Shown piece by piece: positions 1 to 7,944 of a DNA stretch of 58,386 nucleotides. The position numbers and the translations under genes are program-made. This DNA comes from Bradyrhizobium macuxiense (lineage in GTDB: Bacteria > Pseudomonadota > Alphaproteobacteria > Rhizobiales > Xanthobacteraceae): positions 1-58,386 of the forward strand of contig NZ_LNCU01000113.1 of assembly GCF_001542415.1 (NCBI RefSeq), written 5' to 3'. Within the stretch, counting starts at the first letter, position 1, and each line of letters starts with the position of its first letter. The notes under the pieces are model-generated. The model ran no database searches. It was given only the letters and a program-made list of their open reading frames with translations, and was not told the origin of the DNA.

Positions 1-1025
1 GCTTGAGGCGTGTTGTCGCTCACCGATGACATTGCAGCGCGATTTGAAGCGGGCGCGGATAGTCCTGTTAGCGGCGGACGGGCGCAGCACCCGGTCGATC
101 GCCAAGGAAGTTGGGGTCCAGCCGCGGATTGTCAGCGTTTGGCGGCATCGCTATGCCGACCAAGGCCTTGAAGGGCTGCAAGACAAGCCGCGGCCCGGCA
201 AGCAGCCGATCTATACGAAGACGACCGACAAGCGGATTCTGAAGCTGCTGGATAAGCCGCCCCCGCAAGGGTTTGCGCGCTGGACCGGCCCTCTGCTGGC
301 CGAGGCGCTAGGCGATGTTGACGTCCAATATGTCTGGCGGTTCCTGCGCAGCCACAAGATTGACCTCGCGGCTCGCAAGTCCTGGTGTGAGAGCAACGAC
401 CCGAACTTTACGGCCAAAGCCGCCGATGTCGTTGGCCTTTACGTCGCCCCGCCGGCGAAGGCTATTGTGCTCTGCGTGGACGAGAAGCCCTCGATCCAGG
501 CTTTGGAGCGAGCGCAGGGCTATCTGAAGTTGCCCAATGGCCGCGCCTTGACCGGCCAGAGCCACGATTACAAGCGGCATGGCACCACGACATTGTTTGC
601 AGCGCTCGAAGTCGCCACCGGAAAGATCATCGCTACGCATTCAAAACGCCGTCGCCGTGTCGAGTTTCTCGATTTCATGAACAGCCTCACCGCGGCCTTT
701 CCGGGCCGAAAGCTTCACGTCATCCTCGACAACCTCAACACCCACAAGAAGAATGAGAGCTGGCTCAAGGCCCATCCCAATGTGCAATTCCATTTCACAC
801 CGACGAGTGCGTCCTGGCTCAACCAGATCGAGGTATGGTTCTCAATCCTGCAGGGGCAGTCGCTCAGCGGCACCTCCTTCACAAGCCTCAAGCAGCTTCA
901 GGAACACATCGATGCCTACGTCAACGCCTACAACGACAAAGCCGAGCCCTTCGTCTGGACCAAGAAAAAGATCCGTCAACGCCGTTTCAAGGGCCGCCGT
1001 ATCAATCAACTCTGATTCCGGGTAC
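1..1025 (+). mobile_element. IS630-family insertion sequence, left copy (5' end outside window)
   Basis: This stretch is repeated as the reverse complement at the far end of the window. The shared sequence runs from base 1 to about 1029 and from about 57358 to 58386, and I saw no mismatch wherever I compared. The inner end reads GGGTAC-TAG, and the other copy also ends GGGTAC-TAG. This fits the known IS630 habit of inserting into CTAG and duplicating TA, so I place the inner boundary at 1025 with the target TA at 1026-1027. The outer terminus lies beyond the window, so the terminal inverted repeats could not be paired. Confidence 0.9.
2..1015 (+). CDS. IS630-family DDE transposase (5'-partial)
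   Basis: The protein has an N-terminal helix-turn-helix region (about residues 15-60 counted from the ATG at 26) followed by an RNase H-like DDE domain. The catalytic acids are visible: Asp152 in LCVDEKP, Asp235 in ILDNLNTH and Glu269 in LNQIEVWF. The reading frame stays open upstream of the ATG to the first base of the window, reading LEACCRSP before MTLQRD. IS630 proteins usually carry extra residues before the first conserved helix, so the true start is probably outside the window and the ATG at 26 is only the first visible Met. The copy near 58 kb encodes an identical protein. Neither copy shows a frameshift, so both may be active. Confidence 0.88.
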   Translation, partial: LEACCRSPMTLQRDLKRARIVLLAADGRSTRSIAKEVGVQPRIVSVWRHRYADQGLEGLQDKPRPGKQPIYTKTTDKRILKLLDKPPPQGFARWTGPLLAEALGDVDVQYVWRFLRSHKIDLAARKSWCESNDPNFTAKAADVVGLYVAPPAKAIVLCVDEKPSIQALERAQGYLKLPNGRALTGQSHDYKRHGTTTLFAALEVATGKIIATHSKRRRRVEFLDFMNSLTAAFPGRKLHVILDNLNTHKKNESWLKAHPNVQFHFTPTSASWLNQIEVWFSILQGQSLSGTSFTSLKQLQEHIDAYVNAYNDKAEPFVWTKKKIRQRRFKGRRINQL

Positions 1026-1029
1026 TAGA

Positions 1030-1353
1030 TCACGCCCGACTGCAGACCTCGATCAAGAGCTAGCCTGCGAGCCGTGATCGACTTCTCGTTGCCCTACTTG
1101 CGATGCCGCTTCATTTGCGGCGGTGGCCTGCTGTACTTTGGCGGCCTGATCCTGCCGGCTGCGCATCCATGTCCTCGTCGTGTAAGCGATGACGAGTTGA
1201 ACTGACGTGAAGGAAAATGAGCTAAATCAAAGGGAGAGCGACAATGGAGGCCACTTAACGAGCGCACTTATGGCTTGGAGCATGTGGCAGTAGGAGCGGA
1301 CGTGCGCGTATCGGCATTGAGCCAATGTGATCGCGTCACTTCCGTCGCTGGCG
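1030..1353. other. Gene-free stretch next to the left IS
   Basis: About 320 bases lie between the IS end and the first small gene. I found no credible coding frame, strong hairpin or repeat. A Shine-Dalgarno-like AAAGGGAGAG stands before an ATG near 1243, but that frame closes after four codons (MEAT). It may be debris from the IS insertion. Confidence 0.5.
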
Positions 1354-1599
1354 TCATGGTCCTTGCCGAGGTCGTAAGCGCCTCATGTATTCGGCGCTGA
1401 CGAAGGTCGTCACCGTTGCAGCGATAGCTTGCCAACAGGGTGGACTAAGAAGCCAGGACGTCCGGCGCAGCCATCCCGCCATATCGGACGGAGCAGTTGT
1501 CTTCGGCAGTAGCCAGTATTCCTCATACCAGTCAGGCTGGACCCGAAATGCGCCAAGTGTCTGTTCGATCGTCTCGAGAGGAGTCTTTCTTGTGGACAT
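1354..1599 (-). CDS. Small hypothetical protein (81 aa) with DWYEEYWL motif
   Basis: This is a short minus-strand gene. I chose the start at 1599 (MSTRKTP) because GAGG lies about eight bases upstream. A longer frame to 1761 would overlap the DUF1127 gene and lacks comparable support. The N-terminal half is polar and carries a PDWYEEYWL segment. The C-terminal half (about residues 40-75) is Trp/Ala-rich and could be a membrane segment. It follows the DUF1127 gene by about 60 bases on the same strand, so the two may be co-transcribed. From memory, small proteins with a similar WYExYW motif occur in Bradyrhizobium, but no function is known to me. Confidence 0.5.
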   Translation of the reverse strand: MSTRKTPLETIEQTLGAFRVQPDWYEEYWLLPKTTAPSDMAGWLRRTSWLLSPPCWQAIAATVTTFVSAEYMRRLRPRQGP

Positions 1600-1660
1600 G
1601 ACACAGCCTCTTCGCAATGCGACGCTCGTCGCGGGGATTCCTGAAGCCGAGCACCTCTGC

Positions 1661-1903
1661 TCATGGAGGATAGACGGCGCTCCGCGGATCGACCGCGCGA
1701 TGCGAGGCGACATAGTCGATCTCACCGCGCGCAATACCGATATCCTGTAGCTCGTGGTCACTCAGATTGTTCAGGCGGACCCGTATCTGGACGCGCAACT
1801 TCCAATCCAGGAGGGCGGCCCAGCACCTGCCGATGACTGCAAAGCGCGGACGTGCCGGCGCAATCGCATGCGGAGATCCAACCACAATGTAGGGCGTGTC
1901 CAT
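1661..1903 (-). CDS. DUF1127-domain small protein (80 aa)
   Basis: The C-terminal half contains the DUF1127 signature LNNLSDHELQDIGIARGEI. The family is small and basic, with its conserved part usually at the C-terminus. Some alphaproteobacterial members have been linked to RNA and phosphate or stress regulation, but a role here is not established. The start at 1903 has GGGAG about eight bases upstream. The gene is divergent from the TPR regulator at 2060 and shares with it an intergenic region of about 155 bp that contains 11-bp-phased repeats. The same arrangement recurs at 5743-6033. Confidence 0.75.
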   Translation of the reverse strand: MDTPYIVVGSPHAIAPARPRFAVIGRCWAALLDWKLRVQIRVRLNNLSDHELQDIGIARGEIDYVASHRAVDPRSAVYPP

Positions 1904-1962
1904 TGGACATCTCCCGACGGATTTTCCTCTGCATCAAGTTGACAGGACGCCGGAAGGGCTGC

Positions 1963-2004
1963 TTGACATACCGCTTACATTTTCCTCACCGGCGGCTTAT
2001 TCTT
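1963..2004 (+). promoter_or_regulatory. 11-bp-phased direct repeats (candidate operator), copy 1
   Basis: Three units start exactly 11 bp apart at 1974 (CTTACATTTTC), 1985 (CTCACCGGCGG) and 1996 (CTTATTCTT), preceded by TTGACA at 1963. Nearly the same sequence occurs at 6100-6141 in front of the paralogous regulator. Tandem repeats with an 11-bp period are the usual target of OmpR/PhoB-type winged-helix proteins, the DNA-binding fold encoded just downstream. Autoregulation is inferred. Confidence 0.6.
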
Positions 2005-2059
2005 TCCATGCCGGCCTGAGCAGCTCGGGCGAGCAGACGGCCATTTGGGGAATGGTGCC

Positions 2060-3694
2060 TTGCGCTATTTCTTCGAAAATTGTTCGTTGGATACCGAGCG
2101 GCGCGAGCTGCACCGCGGGCCTGAGCTTGTCCCGACGACGCGACAAGTTTTCGCGCTGCTTGACTACTTGATCCGCAACAGGGATCGCGTCATCAGCAAG
2201 GACGACCTTGCCGACGCGATTTGGGATGGACGCGTCGTTTCCGATGCAGCGGTCACGACGCGCCTGAATGCCGCCCGACAGGCAATCGGCGATTCCGGGC
2301 AAGAGCAGCGTTTGATCAAGACCCTGCCGCGACAAGGCTTCCGCTTCGTGGGCATCGTGCAAGAGGCGCAGGGGCCGCCGGCTGGTTCGCCAGCTATGGC
2401 TCTGGACGGAAAGAACGCGAGCCACCTCGCTCACCCAGAATGGCCGCCCCGCCGCGAGATCCGGAACGAAGCGGACACGCCGTCCGGCGCTCCAACCAAC
2501 ATGCCGTCCGTCGCTGTGTTGCCCTTCGCTAATCTGTCGGGGGACAAGGAGCAGGATTATTTCAGCGACGGCATCACCGAAGACATCATCACCGAGCTGT
2601 CACGGTTCTCTCAGCTGTTCGTCATCGCCCGCAACTCGTCCTTCACGTACAAGGGCAAGACCGTCGACGTCCGTCAGATCGGTCGGGAGCTCGATGTGCG
2701 CTACCTGCTCGAAGGCAGCATTCGGCGTGACGGAGGGCGGGTTTGGATCACGGCACAGCTGATCGATGTCCTGACCGGGGCGCATCGTTGGGCCGAGCGC
2801 TATGACCGAGAGCTGAAGGACATCTTCGCAGTCCAGGAGGATGTGGCGCGCACCATTGTCGCTGTTCTCGCCGACCACGTGTATGTGGCCGAGCTCGAGC
2901 ACGCCAAATGCAAGCCGACGGAGAATCTAGGCGCGTATGATCTCTATCTTCGAGGAATGGCGGAAGCCTACAAGTGGACGAGAGAGGGGAGTGAAGCAGC
3001 GCTTCGCCTGTTCTACAGGGCGATCGAACTCGATCCTGAATTCCCGACGCCCTACGGCGCTGCGGCGATGCGTTTCAGCGTGCGCAAGGGGTTCGGCTGG
3101 ATTGTTGATCGTGATCAAGAGATCGCTGAGGTCAGGAGGCTGGCCCGCCGCGTGATGCAACTGGGCAAGAACGACGCGATCGCATTCGTGCACATCGGGC
3201 ATTCGTTGGCCTATGTCGCTAAAGACCTCGATGACGGCGTCGCCATGATTGACCGCGCGCTGGCGCTGAACCCGAACCTCGGGGCCGCATGGGCCCATAG
3301 CGGCTGGTCGCGGCTCTGGCTCGGGCAGGCAGACTTGGCCATCGAGCACTTTGGACGCGCCATGCGGCTGAGCCCCGTCGATCCAGGCAAGTTCTGGCCG
3401 CAGGAAGGGACAGCCCATGCTCATTTCTTTGCCGGCCGTTATGACGAAGCGTACGCTTGGGCGGCGACGGCGTTGCGCAGCCGGCCGGATAGCCACGCCG
3501 CGTTGCGTATCGGTGCCGCAAGCGGCGTGCTTGCCGGCCGTTGCGACGAGGCAACGAGACTGGCAGCGCGATTGCACGAGATCGATCCGGCACTACGCCC
3601 TTCGACCCTGAACACTGTGCTGGGTCCGTACCGGAACCTCGACGACGTCGCGAAGTATGCGGATGCGCTACGACAAGCGGGGCTGCCCGATTGA
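2060..3694 (+). CDS. Winged-helix / TolB-like / TPR regulator, copy 1
   Basis: The order is an OmpR-type winged helix (about residues 1-98, ending LPRQGFRFVG), a linker, a TolB/FlgO-like domain (about 145-280, beginning SVAVLPFANLSGD) and TPR helices to the C-terminus. Such proteins are often annotated as adenylate cyclase-like, but no cyclase domain is visible. A transcriptional or signalling role is inferred from the DNA-binding domain. I chose the TTG at 2060 because homology with the second copy begins exactly there (LRY in both) and GGGG lies about nine bases upstream. No ATG is available in frame at this position. The protein is 544 aa. It is divergent from a DUF1127 gene and sits 56 bp downstream of the phased repeats. 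Confidence 0.8.
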   Translation: MRYFFENCSLDTERRELHRGPELVPTTRQVFALLDYLIRNRDRVISKDDLADAIWDGRVVSDAAVTTRLNAARQAIGDSGQEQRLIKTLPRQGFRFVGIVQEAQGPPAGSPAMALDGKNASHLAHPEWPPRREIRNEADTPSGAPTNMPSVAVLPFANLSGDKEQDYFSDGITEDIITELSRFSQLFVIARNSSFTYKGKTVDVRQIGRELDVRYLLEGSIRRDGGRVWITAQLIDVLTGAHRWAERYDRELKDIFAVQEDVARTIVAVLADHVYVAELEHAKCKPTENLGAYDLYLRGMAEAYKWTREGSEAALRLFYRAIELDPEFPTPYGAAAMRFSVRKGFGWIVDRDQEIAEVRRLARRVMQLGKNDAIAFVHIGHSLAYVAKDLDDGVAMIDRALALNPNLGAAWAHSGWSRLWLGQADLAIEHFGRAMRLSPVDPGKFWPQEGTAHAHFFAGRYDEAYAWAATALRSRPDSHAALRIGAASGVLAGRCDEATRLAARLHEIDPALRPSTLNTVLGPYRNLDDVAKYADALRQAGLPD

Positions 3695-3856
3695 TAGCTG
3701 CGATGTCCGCGCGTCACATGCCCGCAAACGTGAGCGGCTAGTACCTCGTCACAGAGGTTTTGACTCTTTGAGTTCGGCCTGGCTAGTCCATTCCTTTGGC
3801 GAGTAGAGCACCCGGTCGATGAAGGCATGGCCATGCCGCGACACCTCGGACGTGTG

Positions 3857-5692
3857 TCACTGACCGCTTACTCCAAACGCTAGCAGAACGTTGCCGGGAA
3901 TGCCGCTCAATCGTGAGTATCCGGAATTGACGTAGAGCATGCCGTCCACGATTACGGGGCCGGGGCCGTCCATAGCGCCGCCGTGCGCCAAGGCGCCATT
4001 CACCGTGGTGTAGTCGCGCGCCGTATCAAACTCCCAGAGGGGCTGTCCGCTGTCCGTGGCGTAGGCGCGCAAAAACCCGCTCAGTCCTGCCGAGAATACA
4101 ACACCGGGAATCGCGGTGATCGCTGCAGAAAGGGCAGGGCTGCACCGATCACGATTCCCGCAAGGGACGGGTGGCACCTGCATGCTTATTTTGCCGTCGG
4201 CCAGATTCAGGCCGAAAAGGCCACCCCCGGCATTCGGGTCGAGACGCAGCGTCCCGTCACGGAGAAATCGAATATCGGAGTTTGCGACGTAAATCCGGTC
4301 TTGGTCCGCGGCAGAGCCCCACTCGCTGCCACCCAGTGGTCCACCTTTTCCTGTCCGCGTCTGCCAGAGAACCTTCCCCTCCTGGTCGGGATCGAACGCA
4401 TAAACGACGCCAGACTTCTGACCGACGACCAGAGCACGATGTCCGTCGGACAATGTCACCAGGATCGGTGACTGACCGAAATCGTAATCTGGGCCATGGT
4501 CTTCGGGGCAGTTGGTCTTGTCCAAGCCAAAACAAGCTACGACGAAGCTGTCCTTCGGCGTCGCCTGCCGATGCCAAAGCATCCCGCCCGTTTTCAGGTC
4601 GAACGCGACGATGGCATCGCTCATATCCGATGGCGGATTCGAATAGGAATTCCCCGTAGCCACGTAGAGCGCCTGACGCTGGACATCGATCGTGGGAGAA
4701 GACCAAACCGACGCACCGGAAGGACCATGAAGCTGCGTTCCGATGGCATTCGTGGTCGTGGGATGCGGGGTCTCCGGAATTGTGTAGGACTTCCAGATCT
4801 GGCGGCCGGTGGCGGCATCGAGCGCCACGACGCTGCCGCGGAAGGTGCAGCATTCGTAGGTAGGTCGCGACCCGGTGGTTTCCTCGAACGAGGAAACCGG
4901 TACGTACACGCGCCCCGAAAAGAAAACCGGCGTTCCGGTCACTCTGGCGGCGGGGTGATCCTCCACCCTAACCATCCAGAGCGACGCGCCGGTTATTGCG
5001 TTTACGGCGTAGACGTTGGCTCGCCCGTCTCCAAAAAACACTGCAAACTGATCTGATCCCGCAAGCTGACCGAAACTGATCGCTGTCCGCACCGGAGCCT
5101 CGGTCGAGTACGTCCAAATTGTGCACCCGCTCTTGGCATCGAGGGCATGTACCTTGCTATCCGGTCCCCCGACGAACAGTACTCCGCCAATGACAGTCGG
5201 CTGGGCGTGTGAAGGCGCCCCCGGGAATCCAAACGCCCACCTTAGCTGCAGTTTTGACACCTGATCTGGAGCAAGCCGCGCCGCCTCAGCCGGCTGAAAG
5301 CGGCTATTGTTGAGATCGGCGCCCCAGCCGTTCCACCGTGGCCCGTCCAGCGCTCCGCTGAAGGAAAGCGGGCGCTCGGCGCACTCCGCTGGGACCTCGG
5401 CTTTAGCGGGCTCTGCATTCCAGCCGGTCACGAAGGCCGCGATTGCTTTGCGTTCCTCATCAGTCCGCCCCTTCGTCATTTCTGCCATGCTACCCCATGT
5501 GATTGTTTGGAGAACATGCTCAAACGACAATTGGTGCAGTGCCTCGCGACCAGGCATACGGCCTTGCTGGTCCGCGGCGGCATCATGGCACCCAGCGCAA
5601 CTTTGGACATAAAGGCCGGCGCCGTTCTGCTGTGCCAAGGTCGGCCAGCAATGTACGACCAACAGCGCGGTGACTACGGTGCAAAGCTTCAC
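3857..5692 (-). CDS. Cytochrome c / PQQ-dependent alcohol dehydrogenase (polyvinyl-alcohol-dehydrogenase-like)
   Basis: This is a periplasmic quinoprotein of about 611 aa. A signal peptide (residues 1-20, ending PTLAQ) is followed by a haem c domain with CAGCH at 32-36 and a candidate distal Met in SMAEMTKG. The rest is a PQQ-type beta-propeller with repeated blades of the form VHALDAKSGCTIW, VVALDAATGRQIW and IVAFDLKTGGMLW. An adjacent Cys pair (YECCTFRG) matches the vicinal-cysteine region of quinohaemoproteins, and GPDYDFGQSP is a plausible active-site Asp segment. The domain order, cytochrome before propeller, is that of polyvinyl alcohol dehydrogenases, but the real substrate is unknown. 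I prefer the GTG at 5692, with GGGGG just upstream, over the TTG at 5704. No dedicated electron acceptor or PQQ genes are adjacent. Confidence 0.8.
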   Translation of the reverse strand: MKLCTVVTALLVVHCWPTLAQQNGAGLYVQSCAGCHDAAADQQGRMPGREALHQLSFEHVLQTITWGSMAEMTKGRTDEERKAIAAFVTGWNAEPAKAEVPAECAERPLSFSGALDGPRWNGWGADLNNSRFQPAEAARLAPDQVSKLQLRWAFGFPGAPSHAQPTVIGGVLFVGGPDSKVHALDAKSGCTIWTYSTEAPVRTAISFGQLAGSDQFAVFFGDGRANVYAVNAITGASLWMVRVEDHPAARVTGTPVFFSGRVYVPVSSFEETTGSRPTYECCTFRGSVVALDAATGRQIWKSYTIPETPHPTTTNAIGTQLHGPSGASVWSSPTIDVQRQALYVATGNSYSNPPSDMSDAIVAFDLKTGGMLWHRQATPKDSFVVACFGLDKTNCPEDHGPDYDFGQSPILVTLSDGHRALVVGQKSGVVYAFDPDQEGKVLWQTRTGKGGPLGGSEWGSAADQDRIYVANSDIRFLRDGTLRLDPNAGGGLFGLNLADGKISMQVPPVPCGNRDRCSPALSAAITAIPGVVFSAGLSGFLRAYATDSGQPLWEFDTARDYTTVNGALAHGGAMDGPGPVIVDGMLYVNSGYSRLSGIPGNVLLAFGVSGQ

Positions 5693-5742
5693 AGGCGCCC
5701 CCAATTTGCTTGGTATAGGAAATTAGTCTTGAAGCGAATCCG

Positions 5743-6033
5743 CTAATGCTGCCGCCAGCGCTCGCAACGAAAGTCAATGGGCCCAATTTGGCCATCCACC
5801 GTTGGCAGGTATCGCAGCCATTCGCCGGATCGGATGCCCGAGGCGATGTTCTCACCGCGCGTGGTGCCGATGTCGATCAGCTCGCTGTCACTTAATTCGG
5901 ACGAGGCTGTGCGCGATTTTTGGCGTTCGCGGCGAACGTGAAAGGCACGCCAATATTTCCGTATGAAGCTGGTGACCTGCCGGGTCGATGGGGATGTCCA
6001 GTCCTGCCACGCTGTGCCGTGCCTCGTACTCAT
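5743..6033 (-). CDS. DUF1127-domain small protein, second copy (96 aa)
   Basis: The central segment SSELSDSELIDIGTTRGE is the DUF1127 signature. The N-terminal half is basic (FIRKYWRAFHVRRERQK). The start at 6033 has GGGAGAG about eight bases upstream. Like its counterpart at 1661-1903, it is divergent from a winged-helix/TPR regulator, with the phased-repeat operator between them. The two DUF1127 proteins are similar only around the signature, so the duplication is old or the N-termini evolve fast. Confidence 0.7.
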   Translation of the reverse strand: MSTRHGTAWQDWTSPSTRQVTSFIRKYWRAFHVRRERQKSRTASSELSDSELIDIGTTRGENIASGIRSGEWLRYLPTVDGQIGPIDFRCERWRQH

Positions 6034-6099
6034 TGCGATGCTCTCCCGGGACGGTGTCTCGTCACTGGCATGAAGGTGCCGCGAGATCGGCGGGCACGC

Positions 6100-6141
6100 T
6101 TGACCGGCCGCTTACATTTTCCTTACCGGCAGCTTATTCTT
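6100..6141 (+). promoter_or_regulatory. 11-bp-phased direct repeats (candidate operator), copy 2
   Basis: Units start at 6111 (CTTACATTTTC), 6122 (CTTACCGGCAG) and 6133 (CTTATTCTT), exactly 11 bp apart, preceded by TTGACC at 6100. All three units keep CTTA here, and the match with 1963-2004 covers about 42 bp. The surrounding intergenic DNA looks much less conserved, which argues for a binding site rather than a recent copy. Confidence 0.65.
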
Positions 6142-6202
6142 GCGACGTCCAGCGAGGCCAAAGCCCGGTTGTCGGGGGCCCCCATCCAGCGGGATTCGCG
6201 TC

Positions 6203-7756
6203 TTGCGCTATCTCTTCGGGGAGTACGCATTCGACACTGACCGGCGCGAGTTGCATCGCGGCGCTGACGTCGTCGCCGTCGCCCCGCAGGTGTTCGACCT
6301 GCTCGATTACCTGATCCGCAACAGGGAGCGCGTCGTCGGCAAGGACGACCTCATCAATGCCGTCTGGAACGGACGCTCCGTTTCGGACGCAGCACTGACG
6401 ACCCGGCTGAATGCCGCGCGAAGCGCAATCGGCGATTCCGGGGAGCAGCAGCGCCTGATCAAGACCTTGCCGCGCAAGGGATTCCGTTTCGTCGGACAGG
6501 TGCGGGAGGTGGAAGAAGCTGCGGGCCCAAATCCCGGCGAAGCTGCGCCCGAAAGCGCTCTTGCGCTTCCCGACAAGCCCTCCATCGCCGTGCTTCCGTT
6601 CGAGAACATGAGCGGCGATCCCGAGCAGGAATATTTCGCCGACGGAATGGTCGAGGAGATCACGACGGCGCTGTCGCGGTTCAAACGGCTGTTCGTAATC
6701 GCCAGAAATTCGAGCTTCACCTTCAAGGGCCGAACCGTCGATATCAAGGAAGTCGGGCGCATCCTCGGTGTGCGCTATATCCTTGAGGGGTCCGTGCGCA
6801 AGGCGGCGGGGAAAGTCCGCATCACGGGACAGTTGATTGACGCAGTGACGGGCGCGCATATTTGGGCGGACAGGTTCGAGCGTGACCTGACCGACGTTTT
6901 CGCGCTTCAGGACGAAGTTGCGATCGCGGTTGTCTCTGCCATTCAGCCAAAGCTGTTTCAAGCCGAACTTGAAACAGCGGCGCGGCGGCGACCGGAGAAC
7001 CCCAGTGCCTATGATTTTTTTCTCCGAGCGATGCAACAGCACTATCCGTTGACCCGCGAAGCCGTGGCGAGTGCGTTAACACTGGCTCACCGCGCTTTGG
7101 AGCTTGACCCCCGGTTCGGCCATGTCGCCGCTGTGGCCGGTGCCCTCCACATGCAAAACGTCATTTGGGGCTATGCCGGTGATCCTGAATTCGAGCGCAG
7201 AGAAGCCGTTCGGCTTGTTCGCCTGGCCTTGAGCATCGACGGTGGTGATCCGGAAACGATGGCTCTGGCTGCCGTTACCTCGGCGTTCATGGTCGGCGAT
7301 CGTGAATGTGAGATCGAATTGGTAGACCGGGCGATCGCACTCAATCCCAATTCATTCAACGCGTGGTTCTGCAGAGGTTGGGTCTACAAAATAGCGGGGC
7401 TGCTGGAGGAAGCGGTCCAAAGCTTTGAACGCGCGATGCGCATGAGCCCGGTGGATTCGCGGCTCCCTCAGCTGTTTGTAGGGATGGCGCAGGCCTTTAT
7501 CGAGCTTGGTCGTTTTGACGAGACCATCGCCGCGGCGAGGAAAACCCTGCGTCAGACTCCGTCCCATTCGGCGGCTTACCGCTGTCTCGCCTCCGCTTTC
7601 GCCCATCTCGGACGCGCCGCCGAGGCGCGCGAGGCGGCGGCGTGTCTGCTTGAGGTCGATCCCGCCTTCACAATATCTGCCTGGATCGCGCGGGGCGGAC
7701 AATCGAACTCGAGGCTGTTGATCGAGGGCCTTCGCAAAGCGGGGTTGCCCGAGTAG
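6203..7756 (+). CDS. Winged-helix / TolB-like / TPR regulator, copy 2
   Basis: This is a 517-aa paralogue of the gene at 2060, with the same order: winged helix (1-98, ending LPRKGFRFVG), TolB/FlgO-like domain (SIAVLPFENMSGD onward, about 120-255) and a TPR region. The frame is open back to 6140, but that extension would run into the operator repeats. The TTG at 6203 aligns with the start of copy 1 (LRYLFGEYAFDTDRR), so I use it. The most conserved parts are the DNA-binding domain and the TolB-like domain; the TPR part diverges, as expected if it senses different partners. It lies 62 bp downstream of the phased repeats. Confidence 0.8.
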   Translation: MRYLFGEYAFDTDRRELHRGADVVAVAPQVFDLLDYLIRNRERVVGKDDLINAVWNGRSVSDAALTTRLNAARSAIGDSGEQQRLIKTLPRKGFRFVGQVREVEEAAGPNPGEAAPESALALPDKPSIAVLPFENMSGDPEQEYFADGMVEEITTALSRFKRLFVIARNSSFTFKGRTVDIKEVGRILGVRYILEGSVRKAAGKVRITGQLIDAVTGAHIWADRFERDLTDVFALQDEVAIAVVSAIQPKLFQAELETAARRRPENPSAYDFFLRAMQQHYPLTREAVASALTLAHRALELDPRFGHVAAVAGALHMQNVIWGYAGDPEFERREAVRLVRLALSIDGGDPETMALAAVTSAFMVGDRECEIELVDRAIALNPNSFNAWFCRGWVYKIAGLLEEAVQSFERAMRMSPVDSRLPQLFVGMAQAFIELGRFDETIAAARKTLRQTPSHSAAYRCLASAFAHLGRAAEAREAAACLLEVDPAFTISAWIARGGQSNSRLLIEGLRKAGLPE

Positions 7757-7944
7757 ACCTCCGATGCCGACGGGATGATGGAATAGCGGCGCTCTGGGTG
7801 CGGCGGAGCCGGCCAGGGTATCTTTCGACGTGACTTGGAGCAGCTTTACACCGCAGATAACGATGTGACGGATGGCCCAACCAGCATCGCAGCCGAACAT
7901 CTGGAAATTGTAGCGATCAAGCAATCGTCATCCGTCTTGTGAAG

